64,000 nucleotides of DNA from Palsa-506 sp963707065 (GTDB lineage: Bacteria; Actinomycetota; Actinomycetes; Streptosporangiales; Streptosporangiaceae), in assembly GCA_963707065.1 (NCBI GenBank), contig CAVPPJ010000051.1, positions 99,043-163,042 of the forward strand. Reading direction: 5' to 3'. Shown here one piece after another: positions 16,113 to 24,766 of this stretch. The stretch's first letter is position 1. Each line of letters opens with the position of its first letter. Made by a program: the position numbers and the translations under genes. The notes beneath the pieces were generated by a model, which saw only the letters and a list, made by a program, of their open reading frames with translations, did no database searches and was not told the DNA's origin.

Positions 16113-16172
16113 CAGTTCGCCTTCCGTCGTTGATCGGTGGCCACCAGGCTGGGATTAGTACTCGGCTGCTGG

Positions 16173-17451
16173 TTATGACTTCTTGCGCACGATGGCGAAG
16201 CTGTGTTCCGCTGCCGGGCCTGATCCGATTGCGATCGCTTTCAGCCCGGTCGCCAGCTCCACTCTGACCGGGATTTCGCTGTTGGACGTGGTGCCGTTGC
16301 CGAGCTGCCCGTTGGCGTTGTAGCCCCAGGCCAGCACGTGGCCCTTGGCGGTGCGGGCGTAGCTGGTGTCGCATCCGGCGCTGATCGACTTCACGTGGGT
16401 GCCGCCCGGCAGCTCGGCCGCGACCGGGAGGGAGCTGCTGGCGTTACTCCCATCGCCGAGTTCCCCCTCGTTATTCAGTCCCCAGGCGAGTACCACGCCG
16501 TCGGAGGTGAGGGCCAGGCTGTGGAAGCAGCCGGCCACCAGGGACTTGATCGCGCCGGCCGCGGGGAAGGCGACCGCGACCGGTGTGACGCTGCTGGCGG
16601 TAGTGCCGTTGCCGAACTCCCCCTTGCCGTTGTAGCCCCACGCGTACAGCTGCCCGGCCGTGCTCAGGGCCAGGGTGTGGAAGTCGCCCGCGCTGACGAT
16701 CTTCATCTTGGTACCGGCGGGCAGCCTCACCTTGACGGGCTTGCCGGCGTCGCTGGTGGTGCCGTCGCCGAGCTCCCCGTCGTCGTTGAATCCCCAGGCG
16801 TAGAGATGCCCTTTGGTGGTGATGGCGAGGGCGTGCTTCGTCGCCGGCGGTGATGGATTTCACCTTGGTGCCGGCGGGCAGCTTGACCCGGACCGGCGTG
16901 CGGGAGTCGCTGGTTCTGCCGTCGCCGAGCTGGCCGTCCGCGCCGTTGCCCCAGGCGAGGATGTGTCCCTTGGTGGTGATGGCGATGCTGAAGAAGCAGC
17001 CGGCCCGGACTGAGGTGATCTTGGTACCGCTGGCGAACTTGACCCTGACGGGGGTGTCGGAGTCGTTAGTGGTGCCGTCGCCTAGCTGGCCATGATTGTT
17101 GAGGCCCCAGGCGCAGGACGTGGCCCTTGGTGGTGAGGGCAACGCTGTGATTGCAGCCGCCCCGGACTGAGGTGATCTTGGTGCCGGCGGGCAGCTTGAC
17201 TTTGACCGGGGTGTCACTGCCGGTTTCGGTGCCGTTGCCCAGCTGTCCGATGAAGTTGTAACCCCAGGCCCGCAGGGTCCCGCCGGTGGCCGCGGCCGGC
17301 TGGCGGACGGGGCGGCCGTGGCCGCCGCCGCAGCGGCAGGAGCCGACAGCGCGAGCGCGGCGGCGACCGCGGCGATGGCGCCGCGCGCCACGGTGCGGCT
17401 GGTGACTGGCCGGGCGATCCCGCTGTGTTTGGTGCCTGTTTGCTGTGCCAT
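16173..17451 (-). pseudogene. RCC1-repeat protein (copy C), broken by three frameshifts
   Basis: Starting at ATG 17451 with a signal peptide like that of copy B (RTVARGAIAAVAAALALSAPAAAAA), the gene can be read through seven RCC1 repeats only by changing frame three times: near 17295-17315, near 17111-17115 and near 16835-16842. Comparison with copy B places single-base changes there (e.g. CCAGGCGCAGGACG versus CCAGGCCAGGACG). The last part (from MRLPAGTKMKIVSAGD, 16730) is an intact frame ending SFAIVRKKS at 16173. Either this copy is decaying or the assembly is poor over repetitive sequence. Confidence 0.8.
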
Positions 17452-17499
17452 GAGGATGTCCTTTGCCTGGGCCGCGTTTCCGCGGCGGCTGCCTGCTGG

Positions 17500-18900
17500 C
17501 TATGACTTCTTGTGCATGACCGCAAAGGCGGTGTTGGCCAGCGGGCCTGCGCCCACCGCCAGTGCGCGCCGCCCGGTCGGCAGGTCAACCCGGACCGGCG
17601 TGTCCTCGCTGGCCGGGCCGCCGTCGTCGCCGAGCTCACCCTCGAAGTTGCTCCCCCAGGCCAGCACGTGGCCCTTGGCGGTGAGCGCGTAGCTGTCGGT
17701 GCAGGTGGCGCTGATAGCCGTCACCGTGCTGCCCGCGGGCAGCATGACGAAGACCGGCCTGTCGCTGCTCGTGGTAGTGCCATTGCCGAGCTGGCCCATG
17801 TCGTTCGCCCCCCAGGCCAGGAGTTCCCCATTGGAGATCAGCGCGAGGGCGTGGCCGCAGCCGGCCACCAGCGAGACCAGGTGCCCGTTCGGGCCGCCCT
17901 GCCGCGGCCCGTCCTGCTGCGGGCCGATGCTCACCGGCGTGTCGCTGTCAGTGGTGATGGTGTTATCGCCGAGCTGCCCGAGGTTGTCAGCCCCCCAGGC
18001 GTATACCCCGCCGCCGGAGGTGCTGGCAAAGGCGAAGTTGAACCCGGCGGACAGGATCCGCACTTTGCTGCCCTTGGGCAGCTTGACGCGCACGGGGGTC
18101 TCGCTGCTGACGGTGGTGCCGTTGCCGAGCTCGCCGAGGCTGTTCTCGCCCCAGGCCAGCGCATGACCCTTGGCCGTGCGGGCCAGGCCGAAGTCCTTCC
18201 CTGCGCTGATCGCGGTGGCCGTGGTGCCCTGGGCCAGCTTGACCCGGACCGGGGTATCGCTGCCGGTGGTGGTGCCGTTGCCGAACTGCCCGTCAGCGTT
18301 GTCTCCCCAGGCCAGCACGTGGCCCTTGGAGGTGAGCGCAAGGCTGAACCGACAGCCGGCCCGGACGGCGGTGACTTTCGTGCCGCTGGGCAGCTTGGCC
18401 CGCACCGGAGTGTCGCTGCTGACGGTGCTGCCGTTGCCGAGCTGGCCGAGGCTGTTGTCGCCCCAGGCCAGCACATGGCCCTTGGATGTCAGGGCCACCG
18501 TGTGGAAGCACCCGGCCCGCGCCTGCGTCACCTTTGTCCCGCTCGGCAGCTGCACCCTGACGGGGACGTCCGAAGGATCGGTGCTGCCGTCGCCGAGCTG
18601 CCCGCTCTGGTTGCTCCCCCAGGCCCGCAGCGGCCCGGTCGCGGTGCCCGCGGCGGCAAGACCTGCCGCCGCGGGCCGTCCCGCAGCGGCCCGGTCCGCG
18701 GTCATGGCGTGCGCAGTGGCCCCGGACGCGGCCATCGCTGCCCCGCTGGCGAAGGTGAGCGCCGGAATCGCCAGCGCCGCGGCGAGAGTGACGGTCAGGC
18801 CAGCTATCGCCGGGCCAGCCCGGCGAGCCCGCCGTTGCCGGAATGGCACTGGCGTCGCCCGGTCCGGGCATGCCGGCCCCGTCATCGTCTGCCCTGTCAT
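17500..18900 (-). CDS. Secreted RCC1-repeat beta-propeller protein (copy D)
   Basis: A 466-residue protein starting at ATG 18900 (GAGGGG six bases upstream; an in-frame ATG at 18885 is an alternative). A hydrophobic export segment (AGLTVTLAAALAIPALTFASGAAMAA) precedes seven RCC1 repeats, from LRAWGSNQSGQLGDG to VLAWGSNFEGELGDD, and an end AFAVMHKKS. The fifth repeat has an inserted loop with DGPRQGGPNG. It is the first gene in transcriptional order of the propeller cluster, so the promoter for the set should lie in 18901-19063; no clear site was seen there. Confidence 0.88.
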   Translation of the reverse strand: MTGQTMTGPACPDRATPVPFRQRRARRAGPAIAGLTVTLAAALAIPALTFASGAAMAASGATAHAMTADRAAAGRPAAAGLAAAGTATGPLRAWGSNQSGQLGDGSTDPSDVPVRVQLPSGTKVTQARAGCFHTVALTSKGHVLAWGDNSLGQLGNGSTVSSDTPVRAKLPSGTKVTAVRAGCRFSLALTSKGHVLAWGDNADGQFGNGTTTGSDTPVRVKLAQGTTATAISAGKDFGLARTAKGHALAWGENSLGELGNGTTVSSETPVRVKLPKGSKVRILSAGFNFAFASTSGGGVYAWGADNLGQLGDNTITTDSDTPVSIGPQQDGPRQGGPNGHLVSLVAGCGHALALISNGELLAWGANDMGQLGNGTTTSSDRPVFVMLPAGSTVTAISATCTDSYALTAKGHVLAWGSNFEGELGDDGGPASEDTPVRVDLPTGRRALAVGAGPLANTAFAVMHKKS

Positions 18901-19063
18901 CGTCTGCCCCTCGGATTGCTGCCCTTGCCTGTCGTCCGGCCTGGGCTCAGGCCGCTCGTTATGCCCATTCGGGGAACGGGTCGATGCGACCGTAGGCCGG
19001 CTGCGGCTATCCGCGGATCGGGAGCGCCTCCCTACTTTTCCGGCGGCGTTCCCTAGATTTGGC

Positions 19064-19891
19064 TCAGCGGCGCTTGACCGCCTGCAGGGTGTAGGTGTGC
19101 GCCAGCCGCCAGGGCCGGTCGGCCAGCCGCCATTCACCGTCGCCGGCCTCTTCCATCTTTCCGGGCAGGGCATTCCAGGGCACGCTGTCGTGCTCGGCCA
19201 GGCCGGTCAGCTCCAGCCCGGCATCCAGCAGCGCGGTCACGATCTCGCCGAGGCCGTGATTCCACTCGTGCGTCCGGTTGTGGGTGAAGACGGCGTCGGT
19301 CTGCACGTACGTGCCGCCCTCGTCCCAGACCATCGGCTCCGCCCGCTCGAAGTAGGGGAACTCGACGACGATCAGGTCGTCCTTGCGGGGGTCGCTGAGC
19401 GTCCCCAGCATGGGATGAGCCTCCCGGATGAACAGCCTGCCGCCGGGCCGCAGCAGGCCAGCCACCACCCCGGCCCACCGGCGGACGCTCGGCAGCCAGC
19501 CCAGCGCGCCGATCCCGGTGAACACCAGGTCGAACGCGGCAGCGCCAAGGACGCTGACGGCGTCGTAGACGTCGGCCTCGACGAAACGGGCATCATCGCC
19601 GGTCCGCGCGGCCAGGTCTCTCGCCTGCGCCAGCGAGGCGGCCGAGAAATCCAGCCCGGTCATCGAGGCACCGAGCCGGGCCAGGGAGATCGTGTCAGTG
19701 CCGATGTGGCACTGCAGGTGCACACCGCGCAGCCCGGCAACGTCACCGAGCAGCGGCTGGTCGAATCGGACGACGTGGCTGATGAACGAAGGGTCGGCAG
19801 CGAACCGGTCGACCGCGTAGTCCGGCGATGCGGCATGCGCGGGTGCCCGCTCGTCCCAGCTGGCTCTGTTCAGCGTCCGGTAATCATCCAT
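19064..19891 (-). CDS. Class I SAM-dependent methyltransferase
   Basis: A 275-residue enzyme starting MDDYRTLNRASWDERA. The SAM-binding motif I region is VHLQCHIGTDTISLARLG, followed by LDFSAASLAQA (motif II, acidic residue) and DLVFTGIGALGWL and LLRPGGRLFIREAHP (motifs post-II/III). This matches the UbiE/Methyltransf_25-type fold. The acceptor is unknown; small-molecule methylation is usual for this family. ATG 19891 is chosen over an upstream in-frame start because homologues begin at this point. It is monocistronic, with an AAC(3)-like gene behind it on the same strand. Confidence 0.8.
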   Translation of the reverse strand: MDDYRTLNRASWDERAPAHAASPDYAVDRFAADPSFISHVVRFDQPLLGDVAGLRGVHLQCHIGTDTISLARLGASMTGLDFSAASLAQARDLAARTGDDARFVEADVYDAVSVLGAAAFDLVFTGIGALGWLPSVRRWAGVVAGLLRPGGRLFIREAHPMLGTLSDPRKDDLIVVEFPYFERAEPMVWDEGGTYVQTDAVFTHNRTHEWNHGLGEIVTALLDAGLELTGLAEHDSVPWNALPGKMEEAGDGEWRLADRPWRLAHTYTLQAVKRR

Positions 19892-19988
19892 GGCAGTACG
19901 GTCGCACACTGCCCGCCCATGGGCCTGCGGTGGTGCATAAATCTGGCGAGACTCCGCAGTGCAACTCGCGCAGCGCGCTGCCGCCCGC

Positions 19989-20831
19989 TCAGTCCTCGAG
20001 CAGGGGCCCGCCGAGGGCCTTGTCAGCGCACTGCTCGCAGTTAGCCCGGGCGCACCGGGCGGCGTCCGGGTCCTGACGGATGATGGCCGCGGCGATGTCG
20101 ACGACTGCCGCGGCGGGAAAGACACGCCAATGGCTGCGCCCGACGGTAACGGTGGTCTCGACCGGCGCGAGCGCGCCCGCGAATCGCTCGAAGCCGTCCG
20201 AGCATCCGCCGACCGCGACCATGACGACCTTGCCGCCGGCCAGCGCCCAGCGGCGGAGCAGGACGCGGCCGGCCACCTGCTCGGCGTAATGCAGGAGCGT
20301 CATGCTGGTCAGCCCGACGCCGGCGAGTACCACCAGCCCGCCCTGGCCGACGAGTGCCGCCAGTGGCGCGTACACGTCAGTCGCCGTCTGGCCGCGAACA
20401 AGTTCCGTTGCGCCGGGGCCGATCGCGGTGAACGAGTTGAGCGGATGATTGCCCCGCTGCCGTCCCGGCCGGGTGAGGACCTCAGCGGGGATCGCGCCCA
20501 TCAGCGTCTCGTTGTCGGCCGTGCTGAACTCGCGGCCGGCGAAGTCGGCCGCGGCCGGGTCGACGGGCAGGCCGCCCTGATCAGTCCAGCCGTCGTAGCT
20601 GATGCCGTTCCTGGACGGCCGCAAGTGCGGCGGCGCCGTGACGGCGTAACGGCGCCCCCCGAATGTCGGGACAAGCAGGGTGGCACCCGCGTCAAGAAAG
20701 GCGTCGACCACCGTCGCGGCGCCGCCGTCCACGTGCCCATGAGACCTGAGCGAGGAATGCAGGCAGACCGGGCGGTTCTCGATGCCGGCTTGCCGCAGGG
20801 CCCGCCTCAGGTCCTGCGGCCCGACCGTCAC
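19989..20831 (-). CDS. AAC(3)-family aminoglycoside N-acetyltransferase-like protein
   Basis: A 280-residue member of the antibiotic_NAT family. Diagnostic pieces are VCLHSSLRSHGHVDGGAATVVDAFL near the N-terminus, LLVPTF, GAIPAEVLTRPGRQRGNHPLNSFTAIGP and the catalytic-region histidines. Family enzymes transfer acetyl from acetyl-CoA to the 3-amino group of 2-deoxystreptamine aminoglycosides, though many chromosomal actinomycete members have no proven resistance role. The C-terminus carries a Cys-rich tail (CARANCEQCADK) not typical of AAC(3), possibly metal-binding. It stands alone. Confidence 0.8.
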   Translation of the reverse strand: MTVGPQDLRRALRQAGIENRPVCLHSSLRSHGHVDGGAATVVDAFLDAGATLLVPTFGGRRYAVTAPPHLRPSRNGISYDGWTDQGGLPVDPAAADFAGREFSTADNETLMGAIPAEVLTRPGRQRGNHPLNSFTAIGPGATELVRGQTATDVYAPLAALVGQGGLVVLAGVGLTSMTLLHYAEQVAGRVLLRRWALAGGKVVMVAVGGCSDGFERFAGALAPVETTVTVGRSHWRVFPAAAVVDIAAAIIRQDPDAARCARANCEQCADKALGGPLLED

Positions 20832-20889
20832 GCGCTTACTGTTCCCCCCGGCACCGCGCGCGTCAACCGATTTCCGGCCCGCACGCCAG

Positions 20890-22353
20890 CTAGGCCTCCG
20901 TGGCCGGCACGGCCAGCGGCTCGCCCGGGATCACGAGTACCTCCTCGCGGCTGCGGTCGCCTTGCAGCTTGAAGAACAGCGCGTAGAGCAGCGCGGCAAG
21001 CACGAAGCCGACCTCAAACGTGATGTCGCCGAAGTGCCCGTTGTGCTTGGGCACGACGCCGACGTAGTCAGTCTGGTTAGCGAAGAGGTAGATCGACACC
21101 GCCATCGCGATCGCCATCGCGGCGAAGCCGGCCCACGGGTTGTGCCTGCGGTCGAAGAGGAATCCGTCGACCCGCTTATCGCGCCGCAGTAGCTGGTCGG
21201 CGAAGAAGACGCCGAGCCACGGTCCGATCCAGTAGGCGATGACCAGCAGGAAGTTGTTGTACTTGGCGCCGGCGTCGTGCAGCCCGGAGAGCGCAAGGAA
21301 GAAGCCGGCGATGCCGAACACGATCGCGACGATCGCCCGCCGCAATGCCAGCGGCAGCCGGACGCCGAGCGCGAGGAACGACATCGAGCCCGAGTACACG
21401 TTGAGCGCGTTGGCGCAGATCGCGCCGAGCGCGATCGCGAGCAGCGTGACGTCCGCGAGCCACGGCGTCAGGTGGCTGGTGAAGCCGGCCGTCGGGTTGT
21501 CGGCGTACTTGTCGATGCTCGTGATCGTGGCCGCGGCCGCGCCGACGACCTCCAGCACCACGCAGGACAGGAACACGCCGAGACCGGCCCACAGGCCAGT
21601 GGCCCGCCGGTTCGTGTCCTTCGGCAGGTAGCGCGTGTAGTCACTGGCGTAAGGATTCCAGCCGGCCGCGTATCCGAACGCCGCCCCGAGCGTGATCAGG
21701 AATCCGCCCGACACGCCGGTCACGTGCGCGCCCGGGTGCGACTTGGAGACGATCACGACCGAGGCGATGGCGAAGACGACCACCAGGAACGGGAACGCCA
21801 GGCGCTCGAACGCGTGCACCAGGTTGTGGCCGAAGAAAGCGACCGCGAGCTGTGCCACCACGATGATCAGGAGGCAGATCTTCGAGTTCCAGCCGAGCAG
21901 CGCGTTCAGCGCGAACGCGCCGCTGACGCTGTTGACCGCGAACCAGCCGATGCCGGCCACGACCGCGTTGATGCCGGCCGGCAGGATGTTGCCGAGGAAG
22001 CCGAAGCCGATCCGGGACAGCACCATCTGCGGTACGCCGAACAGCGGGCCGCGGGCGGCCAGCGCGCCCATTGACAGCGAGCCGAGCGCGGTGCCGAGCA
22101 CGATCGCGAGCGTGGCCATCCAGAACGACTGGCCGAAGAACCAGACGCCGATGATGCCGACGAAGATGGTCGCGAACTCCATGTTCGGCGACACCCATGT
22201 CCAGAACTGCTGCAGCGGCTTGCCGTGCCGCTCGCTGGGCAGGATGAACTCCGCTCCGCCGGGCTCCACCGCGGCAACCTTGGCACCGTACGTGCCTTCA
22301 CGTACGTCGGCCTCGATCACTGCGGCCGCCGCCGCGCCACTGGATTCGGTCAC
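20890..22353 (-). CDS. NCS1-family nucleobase:cation symporter (cytosine/purine permease-like)
   Basis: A 487-residue integral membrane protein with about 12 helices. Family-typical segments are FWTWVSPNMEFATIFVGIIG in helix 1, GPLFGVPQMVLSRIGFGFLGN, AGWNPYASDYTRYLP (the NCS1 signature) and a late AYWIGPWLGVFFAD. Such proteins import cytosine, purines, hydantoins, thiamine or similar with protons or sodium; the substrate is not decided by sequence. GTG 22353 is preferred (GGAGGGGG upstream); ATG 22404 would add 17 residues. It lies immediately downstream of the MetE-like/MetF cluster on the same strand but across a 243-bp gap. Confidence 0.88.
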   Translation of the reverse strand: MTESSGAAAAAVIEADVREGTYGAKVAAVEPGGAEFILPSERHGKPLQQFWTWVSPNMEFATIFVGIIGVWFFGQSFWMATLAIVLGTALGSLSMGALAARGPLFGVPQMVLSRIGFGFLGNILPAGINAVVAGIGWFAVNSVSGAFALNALLGWNSKICLLIIVVAQLAVAFFGHNLVHAFERLAFPFLVVVFAIASVVIVSKSHPGAHVTGVSGGFLITLGAAFGYAAGWNPYASDYTRYLPKDTNRRATGLWAGLGVFLSCVVLEVVGAAAATITSIDKYADNPTAGFTSHLTPWLADVTLLAIALGAICANALNVYSGSMSFLALGVRLPLALRRAIVAIVFGIAGFFLALSGLHDAGAKYNNFLLVIAYWIGPWLGVFFADQLLRRDKRVDGFLFDRRHNPWAGFAAMAIAMAVSIYLFANQTDYVGVVPKHNGHFGDITFEVGFVLAALLYALFFKLQGDRSREEVLVIPGEPLAVPATEA

Positions 22354-22596
22354 TTGCCGTGCACCCCCTCCGCTAGATGTGCGTCTAAGTGCGTGCGTCT
22401 GCATGCCAGCCGTGCTGGGCGGCGGATTGACCGCCCGTCAGCGGAACTCGGTCAGCCGTCCTGGCGAGCCCGTGCCCACCCGATCGGCCGGATACGACCC
22501 AAATCTAAGTTTGGCTCATATTTGTTTCGATCATGCGTCAGCCGGGACGCTGGCGCCAGCTTTCCCGCGCTTCCCGGTCGCGCGGCGTGGCGCTTG

Positions 22597-23616
22597 CTAT
22601 GCCTCTGCCCGCAACGCCGCGGCGGCCTGCGCCATCGCGGCCAGCTTGCCGTACGCGGCGTCCCGCGGCAGGTATTTCATCCCGCAGTCCGGCGCGAGCA
22701 CCAGCCGCTCGGCCGGCACGTACGGCAGGGCCCGCCGTACCCGGTCGGCGATCTGGCCGGGTGTTTCCACGGTCGCGTCGTTCAGGTTCAGGACGCCCAG
22801 GATGATGGTCTTGCCGTCCAGCCCGGCCAGCACGGAGCAGTCAAGGCTGGACTGCGCCGTCTCGATCGACACCTGATCGCACCGCGCGGCGGCCAGTTCG
22901 GGCAGGAACGAGTAGCCCTCCGGACGGTCGTGGATGATGGCCGCGTACCCGAAGCAGACATGCACGGCGGTCGTCCCGGTGATGCCCTCCAGCGCCCGGT
23001 TCAGCACCGCGACCCCGTAGGAACGCGCCTCCTCTGGCCTGGCCTGCAGGTAGGGCTCGTCCAGCTGGACGATATCCGCCCCGGCCTCGAACAGGTCCCT
23101 GACCTCCTCGTTGACCGCCTCGGCGTAGCCGAACGCGGCGGCCTCCCGGTCCGGGTAGTAATCGTTCTGGGCCTGCTGCGACATGGTGAACGGGCCCGGC
23201 ACGGTGATCTTGACGGTCCGGTCGGTGTGCGCGCGGAGGAATCTCACGTCGTCCACCTCGATCGGGTGCCGGCGCCGGATCGGCCCGGTGATCCGCGGCA
23301 CCGGATTGGGGTGGCCGCTGCGGTCAAGCGCGGTGCCCGGGTTGTCGATGTCCACGCCGTCCAGTGCGGTCGCGAACCGGTTGGAGTAGCTCTCCCGGCA
23401 CATCTCGCCGTCGGTGATGATGTCCAGGCCCGCGTCCTCCTGCGCCCGGATGGCCAGCAGCGTCGCGTCCTGCTGAGCCTGCCCGAGGTAGGCGGGATCC
23501 ACCCGCCACAGTTCCAGCGCCCTGGTCCGGGGCGGGAACCGGTGGGCGAGCCGCTCGCGGTCGATCAGCCAGTCCGGCTGCGGGTAGCTGCCGACGAGCG
23601 ATGTCGGGAAAAGCAT
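22597..23616 (-). CDS. Core-MetE (C-terminal methionine synthase domain) protein 1
   Basis: A 339-residue TIM-barrel protein matching only the catalytic C-terminal half of cobalamin-independent methionine synthase. The zinc ligands are preserved: His and Cys in VHVCFG and a later Cys in APDCGMKYL; the substrate-side motif IVQLDEPYLQ is present. The N-terminal MetE half that helps bind methyl-tetrahydrofolate-glutamate is absent, as in archaeal MetE and the bacterial 'core-MetE' groups. It should transfer a methyl group to a thiol such as homocysteine. ATG 23616 is chosen because GGAGG precedes it. It is the last gene of the four-gene cluster, 91 bp after its paralogue. Confidence 0.85.
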   Translation of the reverse strand: MLFPTSLVGSYPQPDWLIDRERLAHRFPPRTRALELWRVDPAYLGQAQQDATLLAIRAQEDAGLDIITDGEMCRESYSNRFATALDGVDIDNPGTALDRSGHPNPVPRITGPIRRRHPIEVDDVRFLRAHTDRTVKITVPGPFTMSQQAQNDYYPDREAAAFGYAEAVNEEVRDLFEAGADIVQLDEPYLQARPEEARSYGVAVLNRALEGITGTTAVHVCFGYAAIIHDRPEGYSFLPELAAARCDQVSIETAQSSLDCSVLAGLDGKTIILGVLNLNDATVETPGQIADRVRRALPYVPAERLVLAPDCGMKYLPRDAAYGKLAAMAQAAAALRAEA

Positions 23617-23707
23617 CTCTGGCCTCCGCCGGATTCTCGCGTGCCTGATCACGATGTTGTCGCACAGTACTGCCTGCGGGCAGTGGAGTATCGCGCGCCC
23701 GGCAGGA

Positions 23708-24766
23708 TTATTGCCCGCCCAGCTCGGCGCGGACCTCGGCGGCCCCGGCGACCATCGCGCCCAGTTTCGCGCGCGCTGCCTCCGGCGGCACGTGCCGCAG
23801 GCCGCAGTCGGGATTGACCGACAGCCTGCCGGGGGCCACGAACCGCAGCGCCCGCCGGATCCGGGCCGCGACCTGCTCGCGCGACTCCACCTGGTCGGTC
23901 TTCACGTCGATGACGCCGAGGCCGAGACCGCGGTCCCACTGGTACTGCTCCAGCAGCCGCAGGTCCTCATCGCCCTTCCGGGCGAACTCCAGCGCCAGCT
24001 GGTCCACCGCGGTGTCCAGCACGGCCGGGAAGAGGAAGTCGTAGTGGCCGGCCCACAGCGGCCGCGCGTACCGGTTGCCGTAACAGACATGCAGGGTCCA
24101 GTGCACGCCGGGCACGTCGGTGACGATGTTGATCGCCTCGATCGCCAGCGCGATGTCCTCCGGGTACCCGGCGAGGAACGGCTCGTCGATCTGCAGCATC
24201 AGCGCGCCGGCCCGGGCCAGCTCCCTGGCCTCGGCGTTCAGCAGCCGGGCCAGGGCCCGGATGAGATCAGCCGGGTCCGGGTATGCCGTGTTGCGGATCC
24301 TGCGCGACAGCGAGAACGGGCCCGTGATGGATACCTTGACCGGCATGTCGGTCAGCTGCCGGGTGAACTGGTAGTCCGCCGCGAGCCCCAGGCCGACGCC
24401 CAGGTCGGCCGGCGCGGGCAGCGGGTGTGCCACCTGCGCCTCGTAGTAGTCGAAGTAGTCGGCCTTGGCCCGCTGCGGTATCTCGACGCCCGGGATCCGC
24501 GCCAGCAGGTAATCGACGTCGTTGTCGCGGCGCAGCTCGCCGTCGGAGACGATGTCGATGCCGGCCCGCTCCTGGTCGAGGATGGCGGCCTTGATGGCCA
24601 TCTCGTGGATCTCGTCGAGGTAGCTCTTGCTGATGCGGCGCTGGCAGTAGTCGTTCTTCAGCTGCCCGAGCCACTCGGGTACCGCGTACGAGCCGATGAC
24701 CGTGGTCGGCAGCAGCGTCCCGGATGGCAGTCCCGCGGCGCGCGCGCCGCGGGCCGTGCCGGTCAT
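23708..24766 (-). CDS. Core-MetE (C-terminal methionine synthase domain) protein 2
   Basis: A 352-residue paralogue of the preceding MetE-like protein, again with only the zinc-binding catalytic barrel. It has TTVIGSYAVPEWLG at the start, the DEP motif (LMLQIDEPFLAGYPEDI), His/Cys ligands in LHVCYGN and Cys in NPDCGLRHV. A thiol methyltransferase role is expected. The ATG overlaps the stop of the methyltransferase-like gene upstream (24763-24766, ATGA), so the two are translationally coupled. Two diverged copies side by side suggest different methyl donors, different acceptors, or a heteromer. Confidence 0.85.
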   Translation of the reverse strand: MTGTARGARAAGLPSGTLLPTTVIGSYAVPEWLGQLKNDYCQRRISKSYLDEIHEMAIKAAILDQERAGIDIVSDGELRRDNDVDYLLARIPGVEIPQRAKADYFDYYEAQVAHPLPAPADLGVGLGLAADYQFTRQLTDMPVKVSITGPFSLSRRIRNTAYPDPADLIRALARLLNAEARELARAGALMLQIDEPFLAGYPEDIALAIEAINIVTDVPGVHWTLHVCYGNRYARPLWAGHYDFLFPAVLDTAVDQLALEFARKGDEDLRLLEQYQWDRGLGLGVIDVKTDQVESREQVAARIRRALRFVAPGRLSVNPDCGLRHVPPEAARAKLGAMVAGAAEVRAELGGQ

